From Labrenzia sp. VG12 (lineage in GTDB: Bacteria; Pseudomonadota; Alphaproteobacteria; Rhizobiales; Stappiaceae), in NCBI RefSeq assembly GCF_002237595.1, contig NZ_CP022529.1, forward strand, positions 1,550,001 through 1,614,000: a stretch of DNA of 64,000 nt, read 5' to 3'. A program made the position numbers and the translations under genes. The notes under the pieces are model-generated. The model saw only the letters and a program-made list of their open reading frames with translations. It was not told the origin of the DNA and ran no database searches. The stretch's first letter is position 1; every line of letters starts with the position of its first letter. Below are positions 63,838 to 64,000 of this stretch, piece by piece.

Positions 63838-64000
63838 TGTGAAGTCAAGCGCCGCGGCCATGTCCGCGCTTTCAAGCCCTGTCCGGCTTCAGATCCTCTT
63901 GTGGCTGTTGGACCCCCGCCCGCACTTCCCGACGCAAAAGGATGGTGATCTTGTCGAGGACGGGGTCTGTGTCGGCTTCATCACCGACAAGGTTGGTCTC
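63821..64000 (+). CDS. ArsR-type HTH regulator, N-terminal part (cut by window end)
   Basis: Sixty codons are visible from ATG 63821 to the window edge. AMSALSSPVRLQILLWLLD is the typical first helix of ArsR-family winged HTH proteins. The next stretch (DPRPHFPTQKDGDLVEDGV) is longer than usual before the recognition helices. A metal- or redox-sensing site cannot be judged from this fragment. The gene is divergent from the PLP decarboxylase. Confidence 0.7.
   Translation, partial: MNINIDVKSSAAAMSALSSPVRLQILLWLLDPRPHFPTQKDGDLVEDGVCVGFITDKVGL

Overview
The window looks like a chromosomal segment of an alphaproteobacterium. The likely group is Rhizobiales, near Stappiaceae (Roseibium/Labrenzia/Stappia); that placement is an inference. 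Supporting signs are a bacterial homologue of the complex I accessory subunit NDUFA12, a B12-dependent class II ribonucleotide reductase (nrdJ) about 1,227 residues long, an RNase E with a long acidic insertion inside its S1 domain, DUF2478 and DUF455 proteins, and evenly GC-rich coding. I see no rRNA, tRNA, insertion sequence, prophage or CRISPR array.

Layout. 0-9 kb: cell-envelope and housekeeping genes. These are an AsmA/YhdP-like protein cut by the window edge, the peroxiredoxin bcp, a DUF455 protein, an M23 peptidase, prfB with an intact programmed +1 frameshift, penicillin-binding protein 1A, and an N-acetylmuramoyl-L-alanine amidase broken by a single-base frameshift. 9-27 kb: rne with a long leader, an aminotransferase, an M48 protease, a DsbA-like protein, accB-accC, aat, the NDUFA12 homologue, a receiver-domain protein, and nrdJ behind candidate NrdR boxes and three leader hairpins. 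27-41 kb: a CBS protein, a long-form GAPDH, a secreted-type CAP/RTX protein with exact 102-residue repeats, a spermidine-synthase-like protein, an SLC13 permease, an MltF-like lytic transglycosylase, a large AsmA protein, a membrane adenylate cyclase and a CadD-like transporter.

41.3-50.5 kb is the standout. Seven minus-strand genes each overlap the next by exactly 4 nt. In transcription order they are HMG-CoA reductase, a UbiA-type prenyltransferase, a PEP-synthase/rifampin-phosphotransferase-like dikinase, a DUF3419/BtaA-like aminocarboxypropyltransferase, a phytol/dolichol-kinase-like membrane protein, a GNAT-like protein and an AMP-dependent ligase. No other mevalonate-pathway gene is present. 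I read this as a candidate undescribed pathway for an isoprenoid- or mevalonate-derived lipid or small molecule; the product is unknown.

50.7-58.7 kb: a TPR protein, SelO, then a TetR regulator divergent from a PspA-like/YiaA pair. Two matching 15-bp palindromes bracket that divergent promoter. An MFS-PlsC-AMP ligase fusion (Aas-like) and an Lrp/AsnC regulator follow. 58.7-64 kb: an apparent catabolic operon (M20 amidohydrolase, diaminopropionate ammonia-lyase-like enzyme, M24 hydrolase), a group II PLP decarboxylase, and a divergent ArsR-type regulator cut off by the window end.
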